Assembly (NCBI RefSeq): GCF_000411135.1
Contig: NZ_KE150262.1
Span: forward strand, 114,419 to 178,418
Length of the DNA stretch: 64,000 bases
Source of the DNA: Actinotignum schaalii FB123-CNA-2
GTDB lineage: Bacteria; Actinomycetota; Actinomycetes; Actinomycetales; Actinomycetaceae
Direction of reading: 5' to 3'
In this document: positions 44,432 through 53,797 of the stretch, one piece after another
How the letters are laid out: every line of letters begins with the position of its first letter
Numbering within the stretch: the stretch's first letter is position 1
Position numbers and translations under genes: made by a program
Notes under the pieces: generated by a model
The model's database searches: none
Told to the model about the DNA's origin: nothing
What the model saw: the letters and a program-made list of their open reading frames with translations, nothing else

Positions 44432-45832
44432 ATGGCAGCACACCCTGAGGTGGCATCCGCACGCCTGAGCTGGCGTGATCGCCTGGCGGCTGCGGGTGGG
44501 CGCGTGGATCGAGTGGCGCGGGATCGGCCAGCTCGTTTGGCTCTGTTGATCTTCGCGCTCATTATTTTGCTTCTCACCGCCGCACTGTCTTTGCCCTTGG
44601 CTACCACCACGGGAAAGAGCGCTCCTTTTATTGATGCACTCTTTACCGCGACGTCCTCCGTATGTGTGACCGGTTTGGTGACGGTTGATACCGCCACGTA
44701 TTGGTCGGTTTGGGGACAGCTTTTCATTTCTTTCGGGCTCATTGTGGGTGGCTTGGGCGTCATGACACTCGCCTCGATTCTGGGGCGGGCGGTTTCGAGA
44801 CACGTGGGGCTCACCCAACGCATGCTCACCGCGGAAGAAAATCAATCGAGCCTGGGCGAAGTGGGTACGCTGCTGCGCGCGGTTATTATTGTGGCCTCGA
44901 CGGCGCAGGCCATCTTATTCCTGGCCCTCCTCCCCTTCTTCTTGCGTAATGGCGAGGCCCTCCTTCACGCTCTCTCGCATTCCTATTTCATGGCAGTCTC
45001 CATCTTTAATAACGGCGGCTTCGTGATCATGCCCGAGGGCGTGAGCCCGTATGTGGGTCAGTGGGCGCTGACTATCCCGATTATTTTGGGGACTGTTGCC
45101 GGGGCCATTGGCTTCCCGGTGGTCTTGGATATGTGGCGTCATCGTGCCCGCCCGCGCAAATGGTCTGTGACCACGAAAATCACGCTGGTGACCTATATCA
45201 GCTTGGCGGTGCTCGGCGCGGTTTTCCTGGCGGTCCTGGAATGGAATAACCCGAATACCCTGGGCAATCTGGCGGTAGCCGATAAAATCAACGCCGCGCT
45301 CACACTTTCGGTAGATGCGCGTTCCACGGGCTTGACCACAATCGATGTGGGGGCAATGGGTGAAACGTCGTGGATTCTCCTGGACTCCCTCATGTTTATC
45401 GGTGGCGGTTCAGCTTCTGCGGCAGGCGGCATTAAGGTAACGACTTTCGCGGTGCTTTTGCTGGCCATTCGCGCCGAGGCGCGGGGTGATCGCGATACGG
45501 AAGCTTTCGGTAAGCGTATCCCTGCCGAGGTGTTGCGCCTGGCTATCGCAGCGACCTTCGCCGGCGGGATCATGGTGGTGACCGGTTCGGTGGCACTGCT
45601 TCAGCTGACGAATTTCACCTTCTCCGAGATTCTGGTTGAGGTGATTTCAGCTTTCGCTACCTGCGGTTTAAGCACCGGGATCACCGGGGCACTGCCGGCG
45701 AGCGCGAAGTTTGTGCTGGTGCTCCTCATGTTCTTTGGGCGCACGGGCACGATGACGCTCGCGGCCGCTTTGGCGCTACGGTCACGACGCCGCACCATCC
45801 GGCTGCCCGAGGAACGACCGATTATTGGCTGA
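44432..45832 (+). CDS. TrkH/KtrB-family potassium transporter
   Basis: The 466-residue membrane protein has the repeated pore segments of the Trk/Ktr family: FTATSSVCVTGLVTVDTA, FNNGGFVIMPEG, SVDARSTGLTTIDVG and SAFATCGLSTGITG, each with a selectivity-filter glycine. The ATG at 44432 follows CCGGAGG. Its regulatory partner TrkA/KtrA lies at 46384 on the same strand, separated by a small inverted gene. Confidence 0.92.
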   Translation: MAAHPEVASARLSWRDRLAAAGGRVDRVARDRPARLALLIFALIILLLTAALSLPLATTTGKSAPFIDALFTATSSVCVTGLVTVDTATYWSVWGQLFISFGLIVGGLGVMTLASILGRAVSRHVGLTQRMLTAEENQSSLGEVGTLLRAVIIVASTAQAILFLALLPFFLRNGEALLHALSHSYFMAVSIFNNGGFVIMPEGVSPYVGQWALTIPIILGTVAGAIGFPVVLDMWRHRARPRKWSVTTKITLVTYISLAVLGAVFLAVLEWNNPNTLGNLAVADKINAALTLSVDARSTGLTTIDVGAMGETSWILLDSLMFIGGGSASAAGGIKVTTFAVLLLAIRAEARGDRDTEAFGKRIPAEVLRLAIAATFAGGIMVVTGSVALLQLTNFTFSEILVEVISAFATCGLSTGITGALPASAKFVLVLLMFFGRTGTMTLAAALALRSRRRTIRLPEERPIIG

Positions 45833-45857
45833 GCTGGTACGCCGCTAATCCCAGAAT

Positions 45858-46097
45858 TTACCTACGCGAGCCACGGTGTTTCGTGCCGGCTGCGCCGCCG
45901 TCGTTCCTAAAAATACTGCGCAAAGAAGAGATGAACATAAGCACCGCGACCACTATGGCCGGGGCAATGGCATTCGGGGTTGCCGGCGGGAAAATGTGGT
46001 TGAGAAGGGTGACCGTCAGATAAGCAACCCCGCCGCCAATCGCGGCCACTACGAGCGCATTGATAAGGCCTAGCGCAAGCGCGCGCCAATCCTTCAT
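45858..46097 (-). CDS. Small two-helix membrane protein
   Basis: The 79-residue protein has AGGGGAT before its ATG and two helices (ALGLINALVVAAIGGGVAYLTVTLL and AIAPAIVVAVLMFISSLRSI) and a basic C-terminus. It lies between the two potassium-transport genes but on the opposite strand. Function is unknown; its location suggests it might modulate the transporter, but nothing else supports this. Confidence 0.6.
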   Translation of the reverse strand: MKDWRALALGLINALVVAAIGGGVAYLTVTLLNHIFPPATPNAIAPAIVVAVLMFISSLRSIFRNDGGAAGTKHRGSRR

Positions 46098-46383
46098 AAC
46101 ATCCCCTACCTACCCGGGCCGATAACCGGCGGATGCCTTTATCCTAAACCGTGCGAAGTTCCCATCACGAGTGTTCCCGTGACAAACCTTCATCTTTTAC
46201 ATCGAGATATTTCACGTACCACGAGATACTGTTCCATAATGACCTACCTTTCTTCGATATCGGTTGAGTATGTTTACGCAGAATTCCTGCGTACCCCCAT
46301 GGTCGCACGGGCTTACGACATGAATTTTGGCGCGGAGCGTTAGACTACGAGCCAGAGATATTGTGACCGGAGAAAGGGCGGCT

Positions 46384-47076
46384 ATGCCGGATACGCGCGA
46401 CGAACAAGCCATCCTCGTGGTGGGGCTGGGGCGTTTTTCGACCGCTATCGCTACCACGCTCGATGATTTGGGGCGTGACGTGCTCGTCGTCGAAAAGAAT
46501 CCCGATACCGCGCAGCGCTGGAGCCACCGCCTGCGGGTGGTGGAAGGTGACGCCACCAGCATGGAGGTGCTCGACCAGGTGGGCGCCGGGGATTTCACCG
46601 TGGCCGTGGTGGGCGTGGGGACCTCGTTGGAGGCCTCCGTGCTGGTGACCGCGAACCTGGTTGACCTGGGGATTCCGCAGATTTGGGCGAAAGCGGTTTC
46701 GCGTGCGCACGGGCGGATTTTGCGACGCATCGGCGCGCACCACGTTATTTATCCGGAGTACGACGCCGGAACGCGCGTGGCACATATGGTCTCAGGCCGA
46801 ATGCTCGACTATATCGAGATGGAGGACGGCTTCTCCATCGTGAAAATGCGGCCGCCGCGGGAAATTCGCGGCTTCACCATCGCAAAATCGCGTATTCGCG
46901 AGCGTTTCGGGGTGCGGATTATCGGGGTGAAGGCCCCGAACCAACCCTTCGAGTACGCCACCGAGGACACCCTCATCGGGGCCGATGACACGATTATTGT
47001 GTCTGGCGATACCGAGTTGCTGGAGGAGTTCGCCAACAGGCAGGGCTGGATTCCTGCGGTGGGTTCAGCTCGGTAG
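46384..47076 (+). CDS. TrkA/KtrA-family potassium uptake regulatory protein
   Basis: The 230-residue cytosolic subunit has a Rossmann RCK_N domain (AILVVGLGRFSTAIATTLDDLG, then VVEGDAT) and an RCK_C domain near the C-terminus (RERFGVRIIGVKAPN to DDTIIVSGDTELL). It would gate the TrkH channel with NAD(H)/ATP or c-di-AMP. The ATG at 46384 follows GAAAGGGCGG; the longer frame to 46327 is not needed. A 286-bp gap upstream contains its promoter. Confidence 0.9.
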   Translation: MPDTRDEQAILVVGLGRFSTAIATTLDDLGRDVLVVEKNPDTAQRWSHRLRVVEGDATSMEVLDQVGAGDFTVAVVGVGTSLEASVLVTANLVDLGIPQIWAKAVSRAHGRILRRIGAHHVIYPEYDAGTRVAHMVSGRMLDYIEMEDGFSIVKMRPPREIRGFTIAKSRIRERFGVRIIGVKAPNQPFEYATEDTLIGADDTIIVSGDTELLEEFANRQGWIPAVGSAR

Positions 47077-47113
47077 CGATTTTTATGTCGGAGGCCCCCT
47101 CTAGGATGGAGGC

Positions 47114-48490
47114 ATGGCAAAACAACCGGCAACCGTGTACGAATGCAGCGAGTGTGGGTGGTCCACCGGCAAATGGATGGGCCGCTGCGCGCGGTGCGGC
47201 TCGTGGGGCACGCTTGAGCAGCAGAGTCCGGCCGCGCCCTCAGCAGCTCCGGCCGCGTTAGCCCCTACCTCACCGGCGCAACCTATTACCTCCGTGCCGG
47301 CTACCGCCGCGCAAAAAATCCCTACCGGGGTATCTGAATTGGATCGGGTACTCGGGGGTGGTTTAGTTCCCGGGGCAGTGGTATTGCTCGCCGGGGAACC
47401 GGGAGTGGGGAAATCTACCTTGCTCTTGGATGTGGCGGCGAAGGCCGCGCGCGCTGCTGCGGGCGCGGGGCGGGCGCCGGTTCTCTATATCTCCGGGGAG
47501 GAATCCGCATCCCAAGTGCGCCTGCGCGGGGAACGCATCGGGGCGATGGATGAACATCTGCTTCTTGCCTCGGAAAGTGATATCGGGCGAGCTCTGGGGC
47601 ATATTGAGAATGCCCGGCCTTCCCTGCTTATCGTGGACTCGGTGCAAACCTTGGCCGATGCGGAGGTAGCTGGAACGGCCGGTGGCCCGGCGCAGGTGCG
47701 GGCCGTCACCGCGGCGCTCGTGAGCGTGGCCAAAACGCACGGCCTACCGGTGGTGTTGGTCGGGCACGTCACGAAAGATGGCTCCATTGCCGGGCCTCGC
47801 GTTCTGGAACATCTGGTTGATGTGGTGTGCCAGTTTGAAGGGGATAAACACTCGCGGCTGCGCCTGGTACGCGCGGTGAAGAACCGCTACGGCGCTACCG
47901 ATGAAGTGGGGTGTTTTGAACTCACCGAAAATGGAATTGTGGGGCTTCCCGATCCGTCCGGGTTGTTCCTCTCCGCCCGTGATCACACGGTGCCCGGCAC
48001 CTGCGTATCCATGACTCTCGAAGGGCGGCGGCCCATGCCGGTGGAAGTACAGGGGCTGGTGGTACCTGCTTCCGGGCGGCCGCAGCGCACCAATTCCGGG
48101 GTGCTCTCCGCACGGGTGGCCATGATGGTCGCGGTACTCCAGTCACGCCTGGGCTTGAGTTTGGATCAGAAAGATATTTTTGTGTCCACGGTGGGTGGGG
48201 CGCAGGCCAGTGAACCGGCTGCGGATGCCGCTATTGCCTTGGCGCTGGCCTCGGCCTACGTGGATCTGCCACTCGCCCCCGGAGTGATCGCCATCGGGGA
48301 AGTTGCCCTAACCGGAGAGCTCCGCCCGGTTACCGGGCTCCCCCAACGCCTCAACGAAGCCGCACGGCTCGGTTTCACCCTCGCGATTGTGCCCGAACGC
48401 ACTGATAGCTCGAAACTACCCGAGGGGATTCGGGTGCAGCGCTGCGCGGATATACGCCAGGCCCTGGAATCGGTGCTCCCCACCGAATAG
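47114..48490 (+). CDS. radA: DNA repair protein RadA
   Basis: The 458-residue protein has the N-terminal zinc finger YECSECGWSTGKWMGRCARCGSW, Walker A GEPGVGKSTLLL, the RadA-specific KNRYGATDEVG and a C-terminal Lon-like domain. RadA aids branch migration in recombination. The start ATG has GGAGGC upstream, and the length is typical. Confidence 0.95.
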   Translation: MAKQPATVYECSECGWSTGKWMGRCARCGSWGTLEQQSPAAPSAAPAALAPTSPAQPITSVPATAAQKIPTGVSELDRVLGGGLVPGAVVLLAGEPGVGKSTLLLDVAAKAARAAAGAGRAPVLYISGEESASQVRLRGERIGAMDEHLLLASESDIGRALGHIENARPSLLIVDSVQTLADAEVAGTAGGPAQVRAVTAALVSVAKTHGLPVVLVGHVTKDGSIAGPRVLEHLVDVVCQFEGDKHSRLRLVRAVKNRYGATDEVGCFELTENGIVGLPDPSGLFLSARDHTVPGTCVSMTLEGRRPMPVEVQGLVVPASGRPQRTNSGVLSARVAMMVAVLQSRLGLSLDQKDIFVSTVGGAQASEPAADAAIALALASAYVDLPLAPGVIAIGEVALTGELRPVTGLPQRLNEAARLGFTLAIVPERTDSSKLPEGIRVQRCADIRQALESVLPTE

Positions 48491-48556
48491 GAGGTAGCCA
48501 CCGCACATAGGCAGTAGAGCAACCGGCAGGATCTGGCTAGCTAGCTGGTTAGCTAG

Positions 48557-49903
48557 TTAGTTTGCAGCTTCAGAATCACCCTCCGGGGCAGGTGCCTCGG
48601 CGCCTTCTCCGTTACCAGTTTCCGGAGCGGGTGCCGTTCCTTGAGGATCACCTTGCGCGCCTTCCGCACCGTTCGCAGCGGGATTCGCCTCCGTGCTAGG
48701 AGCCGGGCTGGCGTCCGTACTCGCTTCAGAACCGGCCTCATCATTCGGACGAGCGGGTTGCGCCCCGCCCCCGGTCATCAGCTCAAAAACCGCGGTCGCG
48801 GGAGAAGCTGCGCCGTCGGCAAAAATAGCTTCCGCCTTGTACGTGCCCGGCGTAGATAGCGAACCCGAGCTACCGCACCCGGCGCCCTCGTTCCCGCCCG
48901 GCCACGTCACCGTGGTCACGGCATCCATCCCACGATCCAGCAGCAAACGCCGGTGTTCCTCCCCGGCCCGGCAGGCCGCGGTATTCGCCACCTGGTGCCC
49001 GCCGGAAGTAATCGACACATTAAGGTTGCCCCACCCGGCATCCACATAACACGGATTCGTGGTCGACTTATTCGTCAGCTCCACGGAGAAAGACACCGGA
49101 GCTCCCGCACCGCGTTCATTATTCGTCACCCGCATCCGCAGCATATCCGGAGTGCAGGCCACCGGCTCATAAAAAGCCGTCGGAACCGCAGCCTGAGCTT
49201 CCGCATGTTCCTGAGAGCGCGAAGCCGCGAACCTAAACGTCACAACCGCACCAATAACCACCGCGAGCGCAGCGAAAATCCACAACCAATGCTTCGGCTC
49301 CAAACGGGCGAGAATCGTAGCCTTTTCCCGGACCTGCCTCTGCTGCCGCGATCCGGCCGGCAACGTACGACGCCGCCGGGTAGGTGCCGGGCGTTCCCGG
49401 CTAGTGCGCTGCCCGGCACGCGCCTGCCCAGCGCGTTCCCGGGGCGCGCGCTCCCGGGAAGTACGTTCCCGCGCACGACGCTCCCGAATTTCCCGCTCTT
49501 GACCCGCTCGTGCTTGGCCCGCCCGCTCCCGATTGACGCGCTCCCGGTTTACGTGATCCCGGGGGTTTCGCCGCTGCCGGCTTACACCCTGCTGAGCTGA
49601 CCTTTGTTGCCCGCCGCGCTTCTGATCACCGCGCGACTGCCCGGTACGTACTTCGCCAGCGCGCTGCCGAGCTGCCGGCATGCCCGCCCGGTTGCTGCGC
49701 TGCCCGCGCTCCGATGCTGCCGAAGGGGCTGCGCGACGCTCCGAGCCGCGCTCTTTTCCGCGAACCGGGCGCTCGCGCTGATTCTCCCCGCGCTTCATGC
49801 GCGCGGCTCGCCCAGCCTGATCCTCCCGCTGCTCGCGGCCACGCCGCGGCGCAGCACCCGTGGGCCGCTTGTGCGCGCGGCGCTCTCCGCCCGTTTCTTT
49901 CAC
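48557..49903 (-). CDS. Arg-rich single-pass membrane protein with DUF4232-like extracellular domain
   Basis: GTG at 49903 gives 448 residues; the frame continues further but overlaps mutY, so the true start is at or after this point (an ATG at 49798 is also possible). The N-terminal ~200 residues are cytoplasmic and extremely Arg/Gln/Glu-rich, with repeats such as NRERVNRERAGQARAGQERE. One helix follows (HWLWIFAALAVVIGAVVTF), then an extracellular domain with four Cys (ACTPDMLRM, NPCYVDAGWGN, TAACRAGEEH, GAGCGSSG) like DUF4232, and an acidic Pro/Glu/Ala-rich tail. The function is not known. Confidence 0.65.
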   Translation of the reverse strand: MKETGGERRAHKRPTGAAPRRGREQREDQAGRAARMKRGENQRERPVRGKERGSERRAAPSAASERGQRSNRAGMPAARQRAGEVRTGQSRGDQKRGGQQRSAQQGVSRQRRNPRDHVNRERVNRERAGQARAGQEREIRERRARERTSRERAPRERAGQARAGQRTSRERPAPTRRRRTLPAGSRQQRQVREKATILARLEPKHWLWIFAALAVVIGAVVTFRFAASRSQEHAEAQAAVPTAFYEPVACTPDMLRMRVTNNERGAGAPVSFSVELTNKSTTNPCYVDAGWGNLNVSITSGGHQVANTAACRAGEEHRRLLLDRGMDAVTTVTWPGGNEGAGCGSSGSLSTPGTYKAEAIFADGAASPATAVFELMTGGGAQPARPNDEAGSEASTDASPAPSTEANPAANGAEGAQGDPQGTAPAPETGNGEGAEAPAPEGDSEAAN

Positions 49904-49958
49904 GGATCCACGGTACCAAAACGTGCATATTCCCCGCGTTTCCGGCACACTACAGATA

Positions 49959-50855
49959 ATGCTCAAGAATCTTTTATCGTGGTACGACGGCGCAGCGCGG
50001 CCACTACCGTGGCGCGCGCCCGGCACTTCCCCGTGGGCGATTCTCGTATGCGAAGTGATGAGCCAACAAACCCCCGTCGCCCGGGTCGCACCCGCCTGGC
50101 GGGCCTGGCTGGAACGCTGGCCCACCCCAGCCGACCTCGCCGCGGCCGCGCCCGCCGATGTGCTCATTATGTGGGGGCGCCTCGGTTACCCACGCCGCGC
50201 CCTGCGCCTGCGCGAATGCGCCATCGCCCTGGTGGAACGGCACGGCGGCCAGATCCCGCGCACCCGCGAGGACCTCCTTGCGCTCCCCGGCATCGGTCCC
50301 TATACGGCCGACGCCCTCCTCGCCTTCGCCTTTCAGCAACGCTCAGTTGTGCTCGATACGAATATCCGCCGGGTGCTCGCGCGGGTGTACGACGGCGTCG
50401 CTCTGCCGCCCGCCCATCAAACAGTCCGGGAACGCACCCTGGCCGATGCGCTTGTTCCCGCGGACGGTCCGGGCGCGGCACGCTGGAACGCTGCTCTGAT
50501 GGAGCTGGGTGCCCTGGTGTGCACGGCACGCGAACCAGCTTGCGCAATATGCCCGCTGCGCGCGGAATGCCGCTGGCTAGCGGCTGGGAAACCACAGAAT
50601 GCCGCCCCGCGCACCACCCAGAAATTCACCGGAACCCAGCGGGAAGCACGCGGAAAAATCATGGCGGTTTTGCGTGAACACCGTGGTGGATATACTCGCC
50701 CGGACTTGCTTCGGGCTAGCCACCTGAGTGAAAAGCGATTCGTTCCCGCCCTCGCCTCACTCATCGAGGACGGCCTCGCCCAGGAAGTTGCTGGCCGCTA
50801 CCACCTACCGATTGCTGCGGGTGCGACCGCCAGAGCGGTCCAGAACGTCAGCTAG
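49959..50855 (+). CDS. mutY: A/G-specific adenine glycosylase
   Basis: The 298-residue enzyme removes adenine mispaired with 8-oxoguanine. It has the catalytic Glu in ILVCEVMSQQTPVARV, the HhH motif LPGIGPYTADALLAF followed by LDTNIRRVLAR, and a 4Fe-4S site CTAREPACAICPLRAEC (C-x6-C-x2-C-x5-C). It lacks the C-terminal NUDIX-like domain, as in many actinobacterial forms. The ATG at 49959 begins the conserved part (MLKNLLSWYDGAARPLPWR). Its end overlaps the convergent esterase gene by 51 bp. Confidence 0.92.
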   Translation: MLKNLLSWYDGAARPLPWRAPGTSPWAILVCEVMSQQTPVARVAPAWRAWLERWPTPADLAAAAPADVLIMWGRLGYPRRALRLRECAIALVERHGGQIPRTREDLLALPGIGPYTADALLAFAFQQRSVVLDTNIRRVLARVYDGVALPPAHQTVRERTLADALVPADGPGAARWNAALMELGALVCTAREPACAICPLRAECRWLAAGKPQNAAPRTTQKFTGTQREARGKIMAVLREHRGGYTRPDLLRASHLSEKRFVPALASLIEDGLAQEVAGRYHLPIAAGATARAVQNVS

Positions 50856-51884
50856 AAACGCTGCGGTATGAGCGATGATGCGCTCAGCTTCGGGCAGTAA
50901 CCGCACCCGCTGGAGAAAAGCATGCATCACCCCGGGCACAACCTCCAGGTGCGTGCGCACGGCGCGTGCCTCGAGATGCGCGGCGAGGGCCCGGGTATCG
51001 GCCACGAGCGGATCGCACTCCCCGGCCGCGAGGAAAACGGGAGGGCAACCGCGCAGCTCGGTGCGCAGCAGCGCAATATCCGGGGCCGCGGCCCGTTCGG
51101 TGGGAGAAGAAAAGTAGAGGGAATCATAGTAGGCGCGGTCAGCGGGACTCACACCATCGGCGCCGCCTGTGCCATCGGCACCGCTTACGCTATCGGGCGG
51201 CACGGCAGCGGCGGGCAAACCATATTCACCGTAGTACAAAACGAGCGCGACTATCGGCTTAGCAGCCAGCCTCCGGGCCGCGCGCTGGCACGCATCCGCA
51301 CCGGCCCCATCCTCACCAGCCCGCCGCGCTAGCCGCCACCAGGTTCCCAGGCTCAAGGTTGCCCCGCACGAATCCCCCGCCAGCACGATGGGATACCCGG
51401 GGTATCGCCGGGCCAGCTCCACAACCGCATCCTCACATTCCTCAGATATGCGCGGATAGCGCGCTCGGGGCGCCAGCGTATAGTCCACGCTGACCACCAC
51501 GCATCCGGTAGCCGCGGCAAGTTCGCGGGTGAGGCGGTCATGGGTGGCCGGACTGCCCACACAGTAACTCCCGCCGTGCAGATACACGATGATAGGCCGG
51601 GTGGCACCCGCCGGGAACTGCGTCGTCGTACCTGATCCCGCGGGTGAAAGTGACCGGCATCCGGGCCGATAAAAGCGCACCGGGACCACGCCGTGCCGGG
51701 TAGAAAGCTGCTCCGCGTGCCAGGCCACTTCCGAGCCGCCTTCATTCCACCAGCGGTGCTCGGCTTCGTAGCGTGCCTGCATCGCAACGGGTTCTCCGTG
51801 CCCGCAATGCGGCAGAGCCAGCCGCGCATCTTGCGCCAGCGCCGCGCGCATCGCGGCGGATAATCTCACGTCCGGGCTAGCCAT
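50805..51884 (-). CDS. Alpha/beta hydrolase (hormone-sensitive-lipase-like esterase)
   Basis: The 359-residue protein has the HSL-family oxyanion motif YLHGGSYCVGS, nucleophile GDSCGA, the acid loop near ECDPLVADTRALA and a catalytic His in PGVMHAFLQ. The N-terminus starts at ATG 51884; the longer frame has no homology. It probably hydrolyses short-chain esters in the cytoplasm. It converges on mutY with a 51-bp overlap and is divergent from the lactate permease gene. Confidence 0.85.
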   Translation of the reverse strand: MASPDVRLSAAMRAALAQDARLALPHCGHGEPVAMQARYEAEHRWWNEGGSEVAWHAEQLSTRHGVVPVRFYRPGCRSLSPAGSGTTTQFPAGATRPIIVYLHGGSYCVGSPATHDRLTRELAAATGCVVVSVDYTLAPRARYPRISEECEDAVVELARRYPGYPIVLAGDSCGATLSLGTWWRLARRAGEDGAGADACQRAARRLAAKPIVALVLYYGEYGLPAAAVPPDSVSGADGTGGADGVSPADRAYYDSLYFSSPTERAAAPDIALLRTELRGCPPVFLAAGECDPLVADTRALAAHLEARAVRTHLEVVPGVMHAFLQRVRLLPEAERIIAHTAAFLADVLDRSGGRTRSNR

Positions 51885-51927
51885 AAGGTCATCATAAAGG
51901 CAGCTCCCGCCCCGGTACGATAAAGGA

Positions 51928-53676
51928 ATGCCTTGTAGCCCCGCGCTGCTCGCCGTACCGAGCCCGCTTTCCGCACTCTTCCCCCCTTCCACGCTCCTCA
52001 CCAGCGCTACCTTCACGCCCGCGCCCGATGCGGTCGGCGGCCAACTGTGGCTTTCCGCCCTCCTGGCGGCGCTTCCGCTCCTGGTGTTCTTCGTGCTCCT
52101 GGGAGTATTTTCCGTCGCCACCCACTGGTGCTCCCTTATTTCCCTCGGTCTGGCCCTGGTCATCGCCGTGACCGGTTTCGGGATGCCAGCTGAGCTAGCG
52201 GGGCTCTCCGCACTCCAAGGAGCGGCATTCGGACTCTTCCCCATTTGCTACATCGTCATCATGGCGGTGTGGCTGTATAACCTCACCGAAAGTTCAGGGC
52301 GCAGCAAAGACGTCCAGGCCGTTTTCGCAGCGCTGGGCCGCGGTGATATGCGAGTGCAAACCATCCTCATCGGCTTCATTTTCTGCGGCCTCATCGAAGG
52401 GCTGGCCGGTTTTGGCGCGCCGGTAGCCATCAGCTGCGCCATGCTACTTGCCATCGGCTTGCCCCCGGTCAAGGCCGCGCTGGCCACCATGGTGGGCAAC
52501 GGTATTAACGTGGCCCTGGGCGCGATGGGTATCCCCCTCACCACCGTGGCCCGCATGGGCGGGGTGGCCGATCCCATGGACGTAGCCGCGGTGGCCGGGC
52601 GCATTATCCCCGTGGTAGCCGTGGGCGTTCCCCTCCTCCTCGTCTTTATCGTGGATGGCAAACGCGGGGTAAAAGACACCTGGCCGGTGGCCCTCACCGC
52701 CGGAATCGGCATGGTGGCCGGGCACGTGATCGCCTCGAATTTCATTTCGCACGAACTTATCGCGGTGATCGCCTCCCTCCTCTCCTTCGCGCTCACGGCA
52801 GTGCTGCTCACGCGCTGGCACCCGGCCCACACCCCGGCCGAATTCGCCAGTGCCCCCGCCCGCGAGAAGATTTCCGCGAGCAGGGTATTTTTGGGATTGC
52901 TTCCCTACCTGCTGGTTGTGGTGGTCCTCGCGGTCACGAAGTTGTGGCGGGTCACCGTGCCCGGCCCGACCGGCCCGCGCCGCATCGAATTCCTGGCCCA
53001 AACCGATATCAGCTTCGGTTGGCCCGGCCTGCACGGGCACCTGGTGGACCAGGCCGGTAACGCTCTGAGCACCACCACCTTTACGTTCAACTGGCTCTCC
53101 TCCCCGGGGACAATGCTTTTCCTCACCGGAGTGGTGGTCACTGCCGTGTACGCACGCTGCTCCTCCGGCGGGCGTTACCCCTATTCTTTCCGCACCGGCT
53201 TGGCTACCCTGGGTGCCACCGTGGCGAACCTGGCCGTCACCGTGGGAACGATTGCCACCATTATGGCCCTCGCCTACGTCATGAATTTCTCCGGTCAGAC
53301 CCAGGCCATCGGCGCTTTCATGGCCCTGGCCGGCACCGCTTTCGCGGCGCTCTCCGCGTTCCTGGGTTGGATCGGCACCGCGGTGACCGGCTCGGCCACC
53401 TCCTCGGCCGCACTCTTCGGGAACCTGCAAGCCACCGCCGCGGCCGGGGCCGGCATCGACCCGCATCTCCTCCTGGCCGCCAACCAGCTCGGGGGCGGGC
53501 TCGGGAAAATCGTGAGCCCGCAAAACCTCGCGATTGCGGCTACCGCGGTGCGCGCCCCGGGTAGCGAACCCGAGCTTCTGCGCCGCGGCGCTGCGTATTC
53601 CCTCGGGTTACTCGCCCTCCTCACAATCGTCGTTGTGCTGGCGGCGAGCGGGGTGCTCGGCTTCATTACCGCGTAG
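51928..53676 (+). CDS. lctP: L-lactate permease
   Basis: The 582-residue protein has the LctP pattern: QLWLSALLAALPLLVFFVLLG, GRGDMRVQTILIGFIFCGLIEGLAGFGAPVAI, and TGSATSSAALFGNLQ with LLAANQLGGGLGKIVSPQNLAIA. About 13 helices are predicted. It imports L-lactate with protons. No lactate dehydrogenase gene is adjacent. The first ~35 residues are not typical, so the start could be later. Confidence 0.9.
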   Translation: MPCSPALLAVPSPLSALFPPSTLLTSATFTPAPDAVGGQLWLSALLAALPLLVFFVLLGVFSVATHWCSLISLGLALVIAVTGFGMPAELAGLSALQGAAFGLFPICYIVIMAVWLYNLTESSGRSKDVQAVFAALGRGDMRVQTILIGFIFCGLIEGLAGFGAPVAISCAMLLAIGLPPVKAALATMVGNGINVALGAMGIPLTTVARMGGVADPMDVAAVAGRIIPVVAVGVPLLLVFIVDGKRGVKDTWPVALTAGIGMVAGHVIASNFISHELIAVIASLLSFALTAVLLTRWHPAHTPAEFASAPAREKISASRVFLGLLPYLLVVVVLAVTKLWRVTVPGPTGPRRIEFLAQTDISFGWPGLHGHLVDQAGNALSTTTFTFNWLSSPGTMLFLTGVVVTAVYARCSSGGRYPYSFRTGLATLGATVANLAVTVGTIATIMALAYVMNFSGQTQAIGAFMALAGTAFAALSAFLGWIGTAVTGSATSSAALFGNLQATAAAGAGIDPHLLLAANQLGGGLGKIVSPQNLAIAATAVRAPGSEPELLRRGAAYSLGLLALLTIVVVLAASGVLGFITA

Positions 53677-53678
53677 CG

Positions 53679-53780
53679 GGCGCACTACCGTGTGCGGCTA
53701 ACTAGACCCGGCGCACTACCCGTGTGCGGCTAGCCAGCCTCGGCGCGCTACCGTGTGCGGCTAGCCAGCCTCGGCGCGCT
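53679..53780. repeat. Three tandem 31-bp repeats and a partial fourth
   Basis: Units at 53679-53709, 53710-53741 and 53742-53772 share the core GGCGCACTACCGTGTGCGGC, with a partial fourth unit at 53773. Each contains a short inverted repeat (CGCAC/GTGCG). They lie just after the lactate permease and run almost up to the SMP-30 gene. They look like recent slippage copies. Confidence 0.75.
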
Positions 53781-53797
53781 CGCCTACGCTGGAGACC

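Noticed and set aside
48533-48560. CTAG-rich short repeat after radA
   Set aside because: It is unusual because CTAG is rare, but too short to support a named function.
49904-50167. N-terminal 88 residues of the long frame upstream of GTG 49903
   Set aside because: They lie antisense to the conserved N-terminus of mutY and have no good start or ribosome-binding site.
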